From Halobacteriales archaeon QS_1_69_70 (GTDB lineage: Archaea; Halobacteriota; Halobacteria; Halobacteriales; Haloarculaceae): DNA of 64,000 nt. Location: the NCBI GenBank assembly GCA_003021005.1, contig PXRI01000008.1, positions 124,001 to 188,000 on the forward strand, given 5' to 3'. This document shows, one piece after another, positions 32,926 through 42,364 of this stretch. A model generated the notes under the pieces. The model did no database searches and was not told the origin of the DNA. It worked only from the letters and a program-made list of their open reading frames with translations. Within the stretch, counting starts at the first letter, position 1. The number at the start of each line of letters is the position of its first letter. The position numbers were made by a program, and so were the translations under genes.

Positions 32926-34746
32926 ATGGATCCTTCAGAAAACGAAATGCCTCGGTCGTCATCCTTATCTGTACACCGCCGATTTTATATTGAGAACTTT
33001 TACATGAGCCGATATCCAAAAGGCAAGCAAGAAATGGTTTCCCAAAATGTATTACATGTTGCTGAGTCACCATCTGATATTCCACATAATATAACAGGTG
33101 ATTCTTTCATAATTGAATCAAAATTAGGAGACATTTGTGAAGATGAATACAGACGTTTGGATGCCAAATTATACGATTTGGTAGTGAATACTGATTCTCT
33201 TCCCCTTTTCAATATTTGCAGGTTTAGGATATATTCTGGTCACTACTCAACTGAACGGAAGTCCATGTCGAATTATATATTTATTATAGATAGGTTACAG
33301 AATGAGATATCAGAAAAAAGAATAGATAAGATAAAAAGTTATAATATCGGGGGATCTTTAGAGCCTGCTTTACATGACTCAGCTAGACCCTTCGATGTGA
33401 AAGTTGAATTAGATCAAGAACCATCTAATAGGAAGAATAGGATTGTACCCAAAATTATCACTCTATTTTGGGCTTTCCCACTTATAGCTGATCAACTAAT
33501 CGGCTCATTATTTGGAGATTCTGACAAAAATAATTCTACTATTAAAACAGTTTTCGTCCCGTCACAAGCACGATTCAGGAGTATAGAACCAGTCCTTAAA
33601 AATATGGACACAGGTTTTACAATAGTATTAATAGGTTCATATATAATGAGAGCATTTAGAGGTCGTGTAAATCCTGAACTTAAAAAATATGACACGTCGC
33701 TCGCACATACCTATGTATCATTAAGTAATATAAGTTCTCAGCTCCGCTATCTACTCCTTGACTTCATACCAAGGGAGTTGATAAGAAACACGACGGAAAA
33801 GAAGCTAATCGCCTCAGTTGAGGAAGAGTTCGGGTTGAATCTTGAAGATACAATCCCATATATATTTGATGAGATGTATCGATCTCGGATTGCTAATCAG
33901 ATATTAAAATATTATATATATCGGGGGGTATTACAGTCCACCAATCCTGAAAGGATCGTATCAGGCATAGGTTATTTGCCAAGTGCTGAAGCCACTTGGC
34001 TCGCTGCACAAGACTTAGATGCAGAGGCACTTGATTTGCCACATACGATTACCTTGAACCCGCCTCAGATCGGAGAGTTCACAGATGGGGCATACTTATC
34101 CGGAGAATTTGCAAAGGAATATATAAATACTAATTATCCCAAAAGAGCCGAGGGGACTAAATTAAAAGCGGATGGTAGGCCTTATTTAGAACTCCTGGCT
34201 GAAGAGGTTTCAAATGAGACGCAGAAAACGGGTGACCAGGTTAAGGTTTTAATTGCAACTCAACCATTCGATGAAGATACTCGTAAAATGTTTTTGAAGG
34301 GCGCATTACAAGGTTTGGAAAAGGTGCAGTTTCCAACAGAGACAATAATTAAAATCCATCCATACGAAAGCAAAGAATTATATATTTCCTTAAAAGAATC
34401 AAGGGATAATGATTTCGATATTGTTGAAGGGGATATATGGCCGGAATTAGAAAAGTCCGATATTGTAATTACGTTAAATTCCAATGTTGGGTTGGAGGCT
34501 ATTTTGGCTGATTGTTTATCCGTGACTATTAATTTGCGTAGGCTCTATGATTACAGACCCCTTCCTTATGCATTAGCTGGCCCTGTCCCTGTTTTAAAAT
34601 CGGAAGGTGAAATCGACGAATTTTTCGAAGATTTAAGTATTAATAAAATAGAACGTGTTAAAATTAGTCAAAAAAATTTCATTGAAGATGGCTATGAAAT
34701 ATCAGGGGTGGCAAAAAGTATAGCCTCAGACTTAGATTCTGTTTGA
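32926..34746 (+). CDS. Capsule-type (GT-B like) glycosyltransferase, AT-rich foreign gene
   Basis: A 606-residue protein. The C-terminal half reads like the nucleotide-sugar-binding half of capsular polysaccharide or polysialyltransferase-type enzymes: VKVLIATQPFDEDTRK (about 445), IIKIHPYES (about 482), then SDIVITLNSNVGLEAILAD (about 510), the usual HP...SxxGLEA pattern. The N-terminal half is novel to me. Base composition is strikingly AT-rich against all neighbours, and the gene is flanked by IS debris on the left, both signs of recent transfer. It sits next to the NeuB/CMP-sugar genes, so it may use a CMP-nonulosonate (inference). ATG 32926 is the first; 33007 is an alternative. Confidence 0.65.
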   Translation: MDPSENEMPRSSSLSVHRRFYIENFYMSRYPKGKQEMVSQNVLHVAESPSDIPHNITGDSFIIESKLGDICEDEYRRLDAKLYDLVVNTDSLPLFNICRFRIYSGHYSTERKSMSNYIFIIDRLQNEISEKRIDKIKSYNIGGSLEPALHDSARPFDVKVELDQEPSNRKNRIVPKIITLFWAFPLIADQLIGSLFGDSDKNNSTIKTVFVPSQARFRSIEPVLKNMDTGFTIVLIGSYIMRAFRGRVNPELKKYDTSLAHTYVSLSNISSQLRYLLLDFIPRELIRNTTEKKLIASVEEEFGLNLEDTIPYIFDEMYRSRIANQILKYYIYRGVLQSTNPERIVSGIGYLPSAEATWLAAQDLDAEALDLPHTITLNPPQIGEFTDGAYLSGEFAKEYINTNYPKRAEGTKLKADGRPYLELLAEEVSNETQKTGDQVKVLIATQPFDEDTRKMFLKGALQGLEKVQFPTETIIKIHPYESKELYISLKESRDNDFDIVEGDIWPELEKSDIVITLNSNVGLEAILADCLSVTINLRRLYDYRPLPYALAGPVPVLKSEGEIDEFFEDLSINKIERVKISQKNFIEDGYEISGVAKSIASDLDSV

Positions 34747-35677
34747 GATCAATAATGATAGGCACTGTAACATTGTTCGAACTCGAACTCGCGTCGATCA
34801 GAACCAGGCCGGCCAGTGCCAAGTGTCCGCCCATGAAACGCAGGGCGTACGTATACCGGGACCTGGGTGCTTGACCCATCGACAGCGCTCCTGCCAGGGG
34901 AGGTAAGGCATTTATACTACACAGTCTCGGGGACATGCAACTGACCGTCACCGATATGCCGCGAGGCCGGTTCCGGGGTGTCATCATCTGAGATGAGATC
35001 TGGAACCGAACTAAGATCATCATCCCAGTGAGTTTAGTGAGGTACACGAATACGCCCCTACGGTCACCGAGCCAAACCCTTCAAGATACGGGAGGGTCCG
35101 GCCAGGGAATCCGGTGGGCGGTCCAGATTTCGTCCTTCCCTCGATATACCGGAATCACTTCTCAAAGGTTTCGATTCCCAACTTTAACGTGATTACTTTT
35201 AACACGCATTCGGTAACAGGTTAGTACGGCTTAATGGGGCTAGCAAACGGACTACTGTCCGATGAAGGGCTAGATACGCGGCGCTTCGAAGACCTCAGTC
35301 TATCGTTTTACGCTCCACATACACGGGGGTTATCACTACCGACCGTGGCCAGCGGCTAATCGGTAAGCCTCCAGCACCCTTGAATTACAGTAATAGGCCG
35401 GGTTCAGTTCAGGATCGTTCAATCACCCACTCTGATAGAACGAACACAATGCTTATACGAGCCTGATGGAATTAATCGACAACTAGACCAATCGCACACA
35501 TGCTCCTCGTACCACCGGGACAGGGATTTCCAGTGGATAATTTCCACCACGGACCACCGCCGATGACTGACGCCGTCCGGAACGACGAGAACACCGGTCC
35601 GACGGTTTCTCCAGCCCCGGGGCCGGGAACCTCCACCGGAGTGGCTCCAAGGCGACGACCGCTCGGCCGATTCGATC
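34747..35677. other. Long gene-free stretch, about 930 bases
   Basis: No convincing gene. One ATG frame of 41 codons (35234-35359, starting MGLANGLLSDEGLDTRRF) follows a TATA-like ACTTTTAACA, but I cannot support it as a real gene. Composition is intermediate between the AT-rich gene before it and the GC-rich operon after it, so it is probably a junction between two acquired blocks. Confidence 0.4.
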
Positions 35678-36289
35678 GTGACGCGAGATACCGGAGGTGG
35701 GTCACACGTGCGGTGTAGGCTCGGCGACGGGGCGAGTGTCGACCGGTCGGCGACGCTCGGCTACGTGTACGACCGGGACTGTGAACCGGCCGTCATCGGC
35801 GACGACGCGACCGTCCGCCCCGGAACCGTCATCTACGGCGACGTGATCGCCGGCGACCGGCTCCAGACCGGCCATAATGCCCTGATCCGGGAACGGACGG
35901 AACTCGGCGACGACGTGCTCGTCGGCACCGGCGTCGTGATCGACGGCACGGCCACGGTCGGGTCGGACGTCAGCCTCCAGACCGGCGTCTACATCCCCAG
36001 CCACACCACCATCGGGTCGAACGTCTTCATCGGGCCGCGCGCCGTCCTCACCAACGACCCGTACCCGGTCCGGCAGGACGTCGACCTGGCCGGCCCGACG
36101 TTGGGCGAGGACGTCTCCATCGGCGCCAACGCCACGCTGCTCCCGGGCGTCGAGGTCGGCGCTCGCTCCTTCGTCGCGGCCGGTGCCGTGGTCACCGAGG
36201 ACGTTCCACCGGATACGCTGGCGGTCGGGAATCCTGCACGCCACGAACCGTTACCGGAACGGCTCGAAGGGGGGAACGTCCTGGCATGA
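35678..36289 (+). CDS. Left-handed beta-helix acyltransferase, WbpD-like
   Basis: A 203-residue protein made of hexapeptide repeats (VIGDDATVRPGTVIYGDVI and so on), with NDPYPVR and GANATLLPGVEVGARSFV as in sugar N-acetyltransferases. It would acetylate the 3-amino group in the pathway of the next three genes. The start is uncertain: GTG 35678 or GTG 35708, where the second begins closer to the first repeat. It overlaps the aminotransferase gene by four bases. Confidence 0.8.
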   Translation: MTRDTGGGSHVRCRLGDGASVDRSATLGYVYDRDCEPAVIGDDATVRPGTVIYGDVIAGDRLQTGHNALIRERTELGDDVLVGTGVVIDGTATVGSDVSLQTGVYIPSHTTIGSNVFIGPRAVLTNDPYPVRQDVDLAGPTLGEDVSIGANATLLPGVEVGARSFVAAGAVVTEDVPPDTLAVGNPARHEPLPERLEGGNVLA

Positions 36290-37359
36290 TACCGATCGCC
36301 GACCCCGAGGTGAGCGAGGCCGCGATCGGGGACATCCGGGCGGTCCTCGAGAGCGGGATGCTCGCCGACGGCCCGGAGGTCCGGGCGTTCGAAGAGGAGT
36401 TCGCCGCCTTCTGTGACACCGACCACGCGGTCGCGGCCGCCAACGGCACCGCCGCGCTGCAGACCGCGCTGGTCGCCGCCGGCATCGATGCCGGCGACAC
36501 CGTCCTCACGACGCCCTTTTCGTTCGTCGCCTCGGCGAACGCCGCCCGGCTCTGTGGCGCGGACGTCGTGTTCGCCGACATCGACCCCGAGACGTTCAAC
36601 CTCTCGCCCAACGCCGCCGCTGCGGTCGCGGCGGACCACGACGTCGACGCCATCGTCGCGGTCCATCTGTACGGCCTGCCGGCCGACGTGGACGCTCTCC
36701 GCGCGGTGGCCGACGAGCACGACGCCATCCTCGTCGAGGACGCCGCCCAGGCCCACGGCGCCGCCTATCGGGGGGAACGGGTGGGGTCGCTCGGGGACGT
36801 TGCGTCCTTTTCGTTCTACCCGACCAAGAACATGACCACCGCGGAAGGCGGGATGGTCACGACCGACGACGAGGAGATCGCGAACCGGGCACAGCGGTTC
36901 GTCAATCACGGCCGCTCGGGGGCCGGCGAGCACGTCGAGGTCGGACACAATTTCCGACTGACGAGCGTCGCCGCCGCCATCGGTCGCGAGCAACTCGAGC
37001 GCCTGGCCGGCTTCAACGAACGCCGACGGCACAACGCCGCCCGCCTCACCGAGGGACTGGCCGATACGGGCGTCGAGACGCCGACGGTCCCGGCGGACCG
37101 ACGGCACGTCTACCACCAGTACACGGTTCGCACGACGGACCGGGACCGCCTGTCGGCGATGCTGGACGAGCACGACGTCGGGAGTGCCGTGTTCTACCCG
37201 CGATGCATTCACGAGGAGCCCGCCTATGAGTCCGTCCGGGGCTCGTACCCCGAGGCGGAGCGGGCGGCGCGTGAGGTGCTGTCGCTTCCGGTGCATCCGA
37301 ACGTCACGGATGCGGACGTCGAGAACATCATCGAGGTGATCCAGGACTATGCCAACTGA
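36286..37359 (+). CDS. DegT/DnrJ/EryC1/StrS sugar aminotransferase, WbpE-like
   Basis: A 357-residue PLP enzyme: VAAANGTAALQTAL, VLTTPFSFVASANA, VEDAAQAHGA, and SFSFYPTKNMTTAEGGM with the Schiff-base lysine in PTKN. HGRSGAGEHVEVGHNFRLT follows. It transfers an amino group from glutamate to a 3-keto or 4-keto nucleotide sugar. With the neighbours it fits the 3-transamination of UDP-3-keto-GlcNAcA. It overlaps the next gene by 11 bases. Confidence 0.9.
   Translation: MIPIADPEVSEAAIGDIRAVLESGMLADGPEVRAFEEEFAAFCDTDHAVAAANGTAALQTALVAAGIDAGDTVLTTPFSFVASANAARLCGADVVFADIDPETFNLSPNAAAAVAADHDVDAIVAVHLYGLPADVDALRAVADEHDAILVEDAAQAHGAAYRGERVGSLGDVASFSFYPTKNMTTAEGGMVTTDDEEIANRAQRFVNHGRSGAGEHVEVGHNFRLTSVAAAIGREQLERLAGFNERRRHNAARLTEGLADTGVETPTVPADRRHVYHQYTVRTTDRDRLSAMLDEHDVGSAVFYPRCIHEEPAYESVRGSYPEAERAAREVLSLPVHPNVTDADVENIIEVIQDYAN
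37333..37340 (+). promoter_or_regulatory. Strong Shine-Dalgarno site before the WbpB-like gene
   Basis: GAGGTGAT, eight bases before ATG 37349 and inside the previous gene, is an almost full match to the haloarchaeal anti-SD (GGAGGTGATC). It fits internal, SD-driven starts within the operon, in contrast to leaderless starts at operon heads. Confidence 0.6.
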
Positions 37360-38365
37360 CGAGGAGACCGTAGACGTCGGCGTCGTCGGCGTCGGAAGCA
37401 TGGGCAAACACCACGCGCGGGTGTACAGCGGCCAGTCCGACGCGGACCTCGTCGGGGTCGTCGACGCCGACCGACAGCGGGCACGGGCCGTCGCCGACGA
37501 GCACGACACCGACGATCTCCCGTTCGAGGACCTGCTCTCCCGGGTGGACGCCGCCTCGATCGCCGTGCCGACGGAACACCACGCCGAGTACGCGTCTCGG
37601 TGTCTCGACGGCGACGTCGACGTCCTCGTCGAGAAGCCGTTCGTCGACGACCTCGAGAACGGGAAGGAACTCGTGCGCGAAGCTGATGCGGCCGACGCGC
37701 TGTTGCAAGTCGGGCACATCGAACGATACAATCCGGCCGTTCGGACGCTGGCGGACGTCGTTGAAGATCTTGAAATCATCGGCGTCAACGCCGAACGGCT
37801 CGGCCCACCCCGGGACCGCACCATCGAGGACAGTGCCGTCCTGGATCTGATGATACACGACCTCGACATCCTGCTGGCGATGTTCGACCAGCCGCCGACA
37901 GCGATCCGGAGCGCCGGTGTGCGGGACAACCGACACGCGACCGCGACGCTTTCATTCGGCGACGACGTCATCGCGAGCCTCACCGCCAGCCGGATGACCC
38001 AGAAGAAAGTCAGGAAGCTCGAGGTCGTCGCCGAGGAGTGCTTCATCAGCGTCGACTACACCGACCGCTCGGTCGAGATCCACCGCCAGTCCACGCCGTC
38101 CTTCGTCACCCAGGACGAGGACGTGCGGTATCGCCACGAGAGCATCGTCGAGCGGCCGATGGTCGGCAATGGCGAACCGCTCGCGAACGAACTGGAGGCC
38201 TTCCTCCAGTCCGTCCGCACCCGGAGCGAACCGAAGATCACCGGCGAGGACGGCCTGCAGGCACTCTACCTCGCGAACCGGATCGACCGGACTGCGGATT
38301 CACCGTGGTCGGATGCGCAGCTATCGTCGGGCTCCGAGGAGTCCCTGGAGGTGTCGCTGGATTGA
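37349..38365 (+). CDS. Gfo/Idh/MocA family sugar oxidoreductase, WbpB-like
   Basis: A 338-residue NAD(P)-dependent protein. It has a Rossmann loop VGVVGVGSMGKHHARVY, VEKPFVDD (the EKP motif) and VGHIERYNPAV, where the catalytic His/Glu region has GHIERYNP as in WbpB. It would oxidise C3 of UDP-GlcNAcA in step with the aminotransferase. A C-terminal alpha/beta domain is complete. It overlaps the next start (TTG) by four bases. Confidence 0.88.
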   Translation: MPTDEETVDVGVVGVGSMGKHHARVYSGQSDADLVGVVDADRQRARAVADEHDTDDLPFEDLLSRVDAASIAVPTEHHAEYASRCLDGDVDVLVEKPFVDDLENGKELVREADAADALLQVGHIERYNPAVRTLADVVEDLEIIGVNAERLGPPRDRTIEDSAVLDLMIHDLDILLAMFDQPPTAIRSAGVRDNRHATATLSFGDDVIASLTASRMTQKKVRKLEVVAEECFISVDYTDRSVEIHRQSTPSFVTQDEDVRYRHESIVERPMVGNGEPLANELEAFLQSVRTRSEPKITGEDGLQALYLANRIDRTADSPWSDAQLSSGSEESLEVSLD

Positions 38366-39735
38366 GCCAGGTCGTCCCGGACGGCGTCTACTCGGCCGAC
38401 GTCGACACTGCAGCGCTGCAAGCGGCCTTCACGACCGGCGAGTTCCCCGTCGCGGTCTACGGCCTCGGAAAGATGGGCCTGCCGCTGGCCGCCGTGTTTG
38501 GCGACGTCACTGGCAACGTCGTCGGTGCCGACACCGACCCCGACGTCGTCGAGTCGGTGAACCGCGGCGACTGTCACGTCACGAACGAGCCCGGGCTCCA
38601 GGACCTGGTCGCGGAGCTCACCCAGGAGGACGCACTATCCGCCGTGGAGGAGCCAGAACGGGCCGCGACCGACGCGGCAATCCACGTGCTCATCGTGCCG
38701 ACGCCGATCACCGACGACAACGAACCGGATCTCTCGATTCTGGAGGCTGCGACCCGGTCCGTCGCGGCCGGGCTCGATCCCGGTGATCTTGTCATCGTCG
38801 AATGTACGGTCCCGCCGGGGACGACTGACGGCCTCGTCCGCGAGACGCTCGAAGCCGAACGCGACCTGGAGGTCGGGGAGTTCGGCCTCGCCTTCTGTCC
38901 GGAGCGAACCTCGAGCGGGCGGGCCCTCGAGGACATCCGTGCTGCCTACCCGAAGGTGGTCGGCGGTGTCGACGAGACGAGTCGTCGGGTCGCCGAACTG
39001 CTCTACGAGGAGATTAACAGCGCCGGCGTCATCCCCGTCAGCGACGCCCGCACCGCCGAGGCCGTCAAGGTCTTCGAAGGGCTGTACCGCGACGTCAACA
39101 TCGCGCTGGCGAACGAACTCGCCCGGTTCACGGACGAGATGGGGGTCGACGTCCGGGAGGCCATCGAGGTCGCGAATACCCAGCCGTTCTGTGAGATACA
39201 CGATCCAGGGCCGGGTGTCGGCGGGCACTGTATCCCGTTCTATCCGTACTTCATGATCGAGCCGTTCGAGACCGAGGCGCCGCTGTTGCGGACGGCCCGC
39301 GAGGTCAACGACGCGATGCCGGAATTCACGGTCGAGACGCTCCGGCGAGAACTGGAAGCTGAGGGGACTGAACTGTCTTCGGCATCGGTATTGTTGCTCG
39401 GGTTGACGTACCGCCCTGGTGTCGAAGAGAGCCGGGCCTCGCCCTCCCGTGCCATCGCCGAACGGCTCTCGGAAGCCGGTGTGGACGTCTTCGGTGTGGA
39501 TCCGATGCTCGAGACTTCCGACGAGTTCGCTTTAGAAAAGATTGACATCGAGTCCGTGTACGACCACCCGGTCGACGGCATCGTGATGGTGACTCCTCAC
39601 GAGGAATTCGACGACCTGCAGTGGTCGGATCTGGGTCGTGCATCGGGATCGGTCGTGATCGACGGGCGGGATACCCTCTATCTGGACTCGACCGCCCACC
39701 GCGTGTACACCATTGGCCGGGGCGACAATGTATAG
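38362..39735 (+). CDS. UDP-N-acetyl sugar 6-dehydrogenase (WecC/WbpA group)
   Basis: A 457-residue nucleotide-sugar dehydrogenase starting at TTG 38362, coupled to the previous stop. It has FPVAVYGLGKMGLPLAAVF, VIVECTVPPGTT, FCPERTSSGRALED, KVFEGLYRDVNIALANELA, and GPGVGGHCIPFYPYF with the catalytic cysteine in GGHCIP. It oxidises C6 of UDP-GlcNAc or UDP-ManNAc to the acid. With the three genes before it, it completes a WbpA-B-E-D set. No ATG is available near the fold start, which supports the TTG. Confidence 0.9.
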   Translation: MSQVVPDGVYSADVDTAALQAAFTTGEFPVAVYGLGKMGLPLAAVFGDVTGNVVGADTDPDVVESVNRGDCHVTNEPGLQDLVAELTQEDALSAVEEPERAATDAAIHVLIVPTPITDDNEPDLSILEAATRSVAAGLDPGDLVIVECTVPPGTTDGLVRETLEAERDLEVGEFGLAFCPERTSSGRALEDIRAAYPKVVGGVDETSRRVAELLYEEINSAGVIPVSDARTAEAVKVFEGLYRDVNIALANELARFTDEMGVDVREAIEVANTQPFCEIHDPGPGVGGHCIPFYPYFMIEPFETEAPLLRTAREVNDAMPEFTVETLRRELEAEGTELSSASVLLLGLTYRPGVEESRASPSRAIAERLSEAGVDVFGVDPMLETSDEFALEKIDIESVYDHPVDGIVMVTPHEEFDDLQWSDLGRASGSVVIDGRDTLYLDSTAHRVYTIGRGDNV

Positions 39736-40771
39736 GGACCATACCATCGGGGTGGTGATACCCGCGTACAACGAAGAGGGCTTCGTGGCCGAGGTCATCC
39801 ACACGCTCCCGGAGTACGTCGATCGCGCCTACGTGGTCGACGACGCCTCGACCGATGACACCTGGGAGGAAATACAGGAGCACGCTGCCCAGGCTAACAC
39901 AACCGCACCGACGCATATCGACTGCGAGAATCCTCCGGAAGCCGCTGCCCCTGTGGCCGACGGTGGGGCGGTGTTCCCACAGCGAGTTGTCCCGATACAG
40001 CACACCGAAAACCATGGTGTGGGCGGCGCGATCAAATCCGGATATCAACGGGCCCTGGAGGACGAAATCGACATCACTGCCGTGATGGGCGGCGACGGCC
40101 AGATGGACCCGGACATCCTGCCGCGGTTTCTGGACCCGATCGTAGACGGCGAGGCCGACTACGTGAAGGGCAACCGGCTCCTGTACAAGGAGTACCGACA
40201 GGGGATGTCCAAGTGGCGGTTCATCGGGAACTCCATCCTGACATTCCTCACGAAAATCTCGTCAGGCTACTGGAAGACGATGGATCCTCAGAATGGGTAC
40301 ACTGCCATCTCGCATTACGCGCTGTCCAACGTCGGTATCGACTCGATGTACGAGTACTATGGGTACTGCAACGACCTCCTCGTGAAGCTGAACGCGAAGG
40401 GGATGCGCGTCGCCGACGTCGCCATGCCCGCCGTCTACGGCGACGAGAAATCCAGCATCAAGTACTCGACCTATATCCGGCGGGTCTCCGGAATGCTCCT
40501 GAAGAACTTCCTGTGGCGTCTCAAGGTCAAGTATCTGGTATTGGACTTCCATCCGCTCGCCCTCTTTTACTACTTCGGGGCGTTCATGACGTTATTAGGC
40601 GTCCTGGGCGGTGGGTGGTCAGTCTACGCGAAGCTTATGTACGACGACTCGTTGTTCCTGCGGGCGTCGGCGAGCCTCCTCCTCTTCTCCATCGGGAGCA
40701 TGTTCGTCATGTTCGCGATGCTCTTCGACATGCAGGTCAACGAGGACAAAGAAGTCCAGATATATGACTGA
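39728..40771 (+). CDS. Family 2 glycosyltransferase with C-terminal membrane helices
   Basis: A 347-residue protein. The GT-A domain (GVVIPAYNEEGFVAEV, VVDDASTDDT, VMGGDGQMDPDI with the DxD-like motif, NGYTAISHYAL) is followed by two transmembrane helices (about 275-340). It is similar to polyprenyl-phosphate sugar transferases such as AglD-like proteins. An insertion of about 40 residues between the first two motifs is unusual. The ATG at 39728 overlaps the dehydrogenase stop by 8 bases. Confidence 0.85.
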   Translation: MYRDHTIGVVIPAYNEEGFVAEVIHTLPEYVDRAYVVDDASTDDTWEEIQEHAAQANTTAPTHIDCENPPEAAAPVADGGAVFPQRVVPIQHTENHGVGGAIKSGYQRALEDEIDITAVMGGDGQMDPDILPRFLDPIVDGEADYVKGNRLLYKEYRQGMSKWRFIGNSILTFLTKISSGYWKTMDPQNGYTAISHYALSNVGIDSMYEYYGYCNDLLVKLNAKGMRVADVAMPAVYGDEKSSIKYSTYIRRVSGMLLKNFLWRLKVKYLVLDFHPLALFYYFGAFMTLLGVLGGGWSVYAKLMYDDSLFLRASASLLLFSIGSMFVMFAMLFDMQVNEDKEVQIYD

Positions 40772-41684
40772 GGGCCGGCTGGCGGTGTCGGTGGACGTCG
40801 AGGACTGGTATCACGTTCCTGCAGTGACAGGATCATCGTTTTCGGAATACGATGATGTCGGTGAGTTCCTGAGTGAGTGGAACGATGAATATGACTACCT
40901 AACTGAGCCGACCCATCGGACGCTCGACCTCTTAGATAACTTAGGTATTACGGCGACGTTCTTCATCGTCGCTGACGTTGTTGATCAACACCCGGGTCTG
41001 ATTAAATCGATTGCTGAGCGGGGCCACGAGATAGGCTGCCATGGATTACACCACGAGTGTACTATCGATCCAGATACTAAGGAACCCAGATTTTCACGTG
41101 AGGAGTACGCTAACCACCTTTCACGAGCGAAACAGAAGTTAGAAGCTGCAAGTGGTAAGAAAGTGTCTGGCTATCGGGCACCCGGTGCTTACATTGCAGG
41201 CTGGGTAATTGACGTACTCGAAGAGATTGGCTTCGACTACGACTCGTCTGTCGCCCGAAATTCCCTCTATAATAAGACGGATCAGAGGCTTGATGAAATC
41301 AAGACGATACCTTACACCCCTAAACGAGGCACGCTCACCCCGGGTGGTGACAGGGATGTCATTGAAATACCCTGGCCTTATTTTGATGTGAAGATCGGTA
41401 AAATCCCAGCTGCTGGTGGTCCATTGTTGCGTCTTTTTGGACGACGGATTATTCAGGCAGGTATCGAACAAAGTTTACAACGAGGAGATTCCGTGTTCTA
41501 CTTCCACCCAATTGACATTGCCCGCAAATCTTTTCCGTCGGTCGGAAACACCCGTCGTCGGCCGGCCTATTGGTTGTTCAAAGGCGAGCGGACAGAAGAT
41601 CGAATCAGAACACTCCTTTCAGCAATGCCTTCAAGTCGGTTAATCACCTGCTCTTCAATCCACAATCGGACACTAACCCCCTAA
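40764..41684 (+). CDS. Polysaccharide deacetylase (NodB/CE4 family)
   Basis: A 306-residue protein. It begins SVDVEDWYH, the DD-type metal site of the PuuE/HpbA-like branch. TATFFIVADVVDQHP, HEIGCHGLHHE with metal-binding His residues, and SGYRAPGAYIAG follow. It removes N-acetyl groups from sugars, probably from a glycan intermediate. There is no signal peptide, so it acts in the cytoplasm on a precursor. It overlaps the upstream gene by 8 bases and its TAA shares one base with the next ATG. Confidence 0.87.
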   Translation: MTEGRLAVSVDVEDWYHVPAVTGSSFSEYDDVGEFLSEWNDEYDYLTEPTHRTLDLLDNLGITATFFIVADVVDQHPGLIKSIAERGHEIGCHGLHHECTIDPDTKEPRFSREEYANHLSRAKQKLEAASGKKVSGYRAPGAYIAGWVIDVLEEIGFDYDSSVARNSLYNKTDQRLDEIKTIPYTPKRGTLTPGGDRDVIEIPWPYFDVKIGKIPAAGGPLLRLFGRRIIQAGIEQSLQRGDSVFYFHPIDIARKSFPSVGNTRRRPAYWLFKGERTEDRIRTLLSAMPSSRLITCSSIHNRTLTP

Positions 41685-42364
41685 TGAAGTGCGATCTCCA
41701 TATGCACTCGACGTATTCATTCGATTCTATCATGTCACCCAGGAATATAGTCCGGTGTTGCAGCCTGCGGAATCTATCCTTAATTTCTGTCACTGACCAT
41801 GATACCATGGAGATCTATCAAAACGAATTCTCAACCGAACGTAGAACGGAGATATTAGAGAACCACGGAACCCGGATCATACCAGGTATGGAAGTTAACA
41901 CCGACCGGGGCGACATCATCGGCCTATTCCTCGAATCCGAAATTACTGCAAGAGAATTCTCGAACGTCATTTCACAAATCCGAGGTCAAGATGGACTGGT
42001 GCTGCTCCCTCATCCGTATCACCGAAACGTTGATCCTCGAGAGCTTATCCCTGATATCGACATAATCGAAGTTGTTAATGGCCGATGTAAATCCGATTTG
42101 AACGACCGTGCGGCTAACTTGGCGGAGGAATGTTGTTTGCCCACCATAGGCGGAAGTGACGCCCATATCTACTGGGAGATCGGACATATCCACACCCATT
42201 TTGATGATACTTCGGGAATTCTTAGGCAGGATGAATTAACGAAGGAGCTGTTAATCGACTCAGAACGCGATATTCGGGGCTCGCCTTTACCGTTCTATAT
42301 TACGCATGGAGTAAGTTACGCGAGTGGCCGGTTGAAGCGATTGTTGGGGAGGAGTATCCGGTGA
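41684..42364 (+). CDS. PHP-domain metal-dependent hydrolase
   Basis: A 226-residue PHP protein: DLHMHSTYSFDS at the start (HxH), SVTDHDTMEIY, IIPGMEVNTDRG, LLPHPYHR and GGSDAHIY, the full set of metal-binding motifs. PHP enzymes hydrolyse phosphoesters. Inside a glycan operon it may act as a sugar or lipid phosphatase (inference). It overlaps both neighbours. Confidence 0.85.
   Translation: MKCDLHMHSTYSFDSIMSPRNIVRCCSLRNLSLISVTDHDTMEIYQNEFSTERRTEILENHGTRIIPGMEVNTDRGDIIGLFLESEITAREFSNVISQIRGQDGLVLLPHPYHRNVDPRELIPDIDIIEVVNGRCKSDLNDRAANLAEECCLPTIGGSDAHIYWEIGHIHTHFDDTSGILRQDELTKELLIDSERDIRGSPLPFYITHGVSYASGRLKRLLGRSIR

Noticed and set aside
35200-35420. A structured RNA in the gene-free stretch before the WbpD-like gene
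   Set aside because: I looked for rRNA, SRP RNA and RNase P RNA core motifs and found none; only a weak 41-codon frame is present.
35989-38046. 685-codon reverse frame over the WbpE/WbpB-like genes
   Set aside because: Shadow of two strongly supported forward genes; Ser/Arg-rich translation without motifs.
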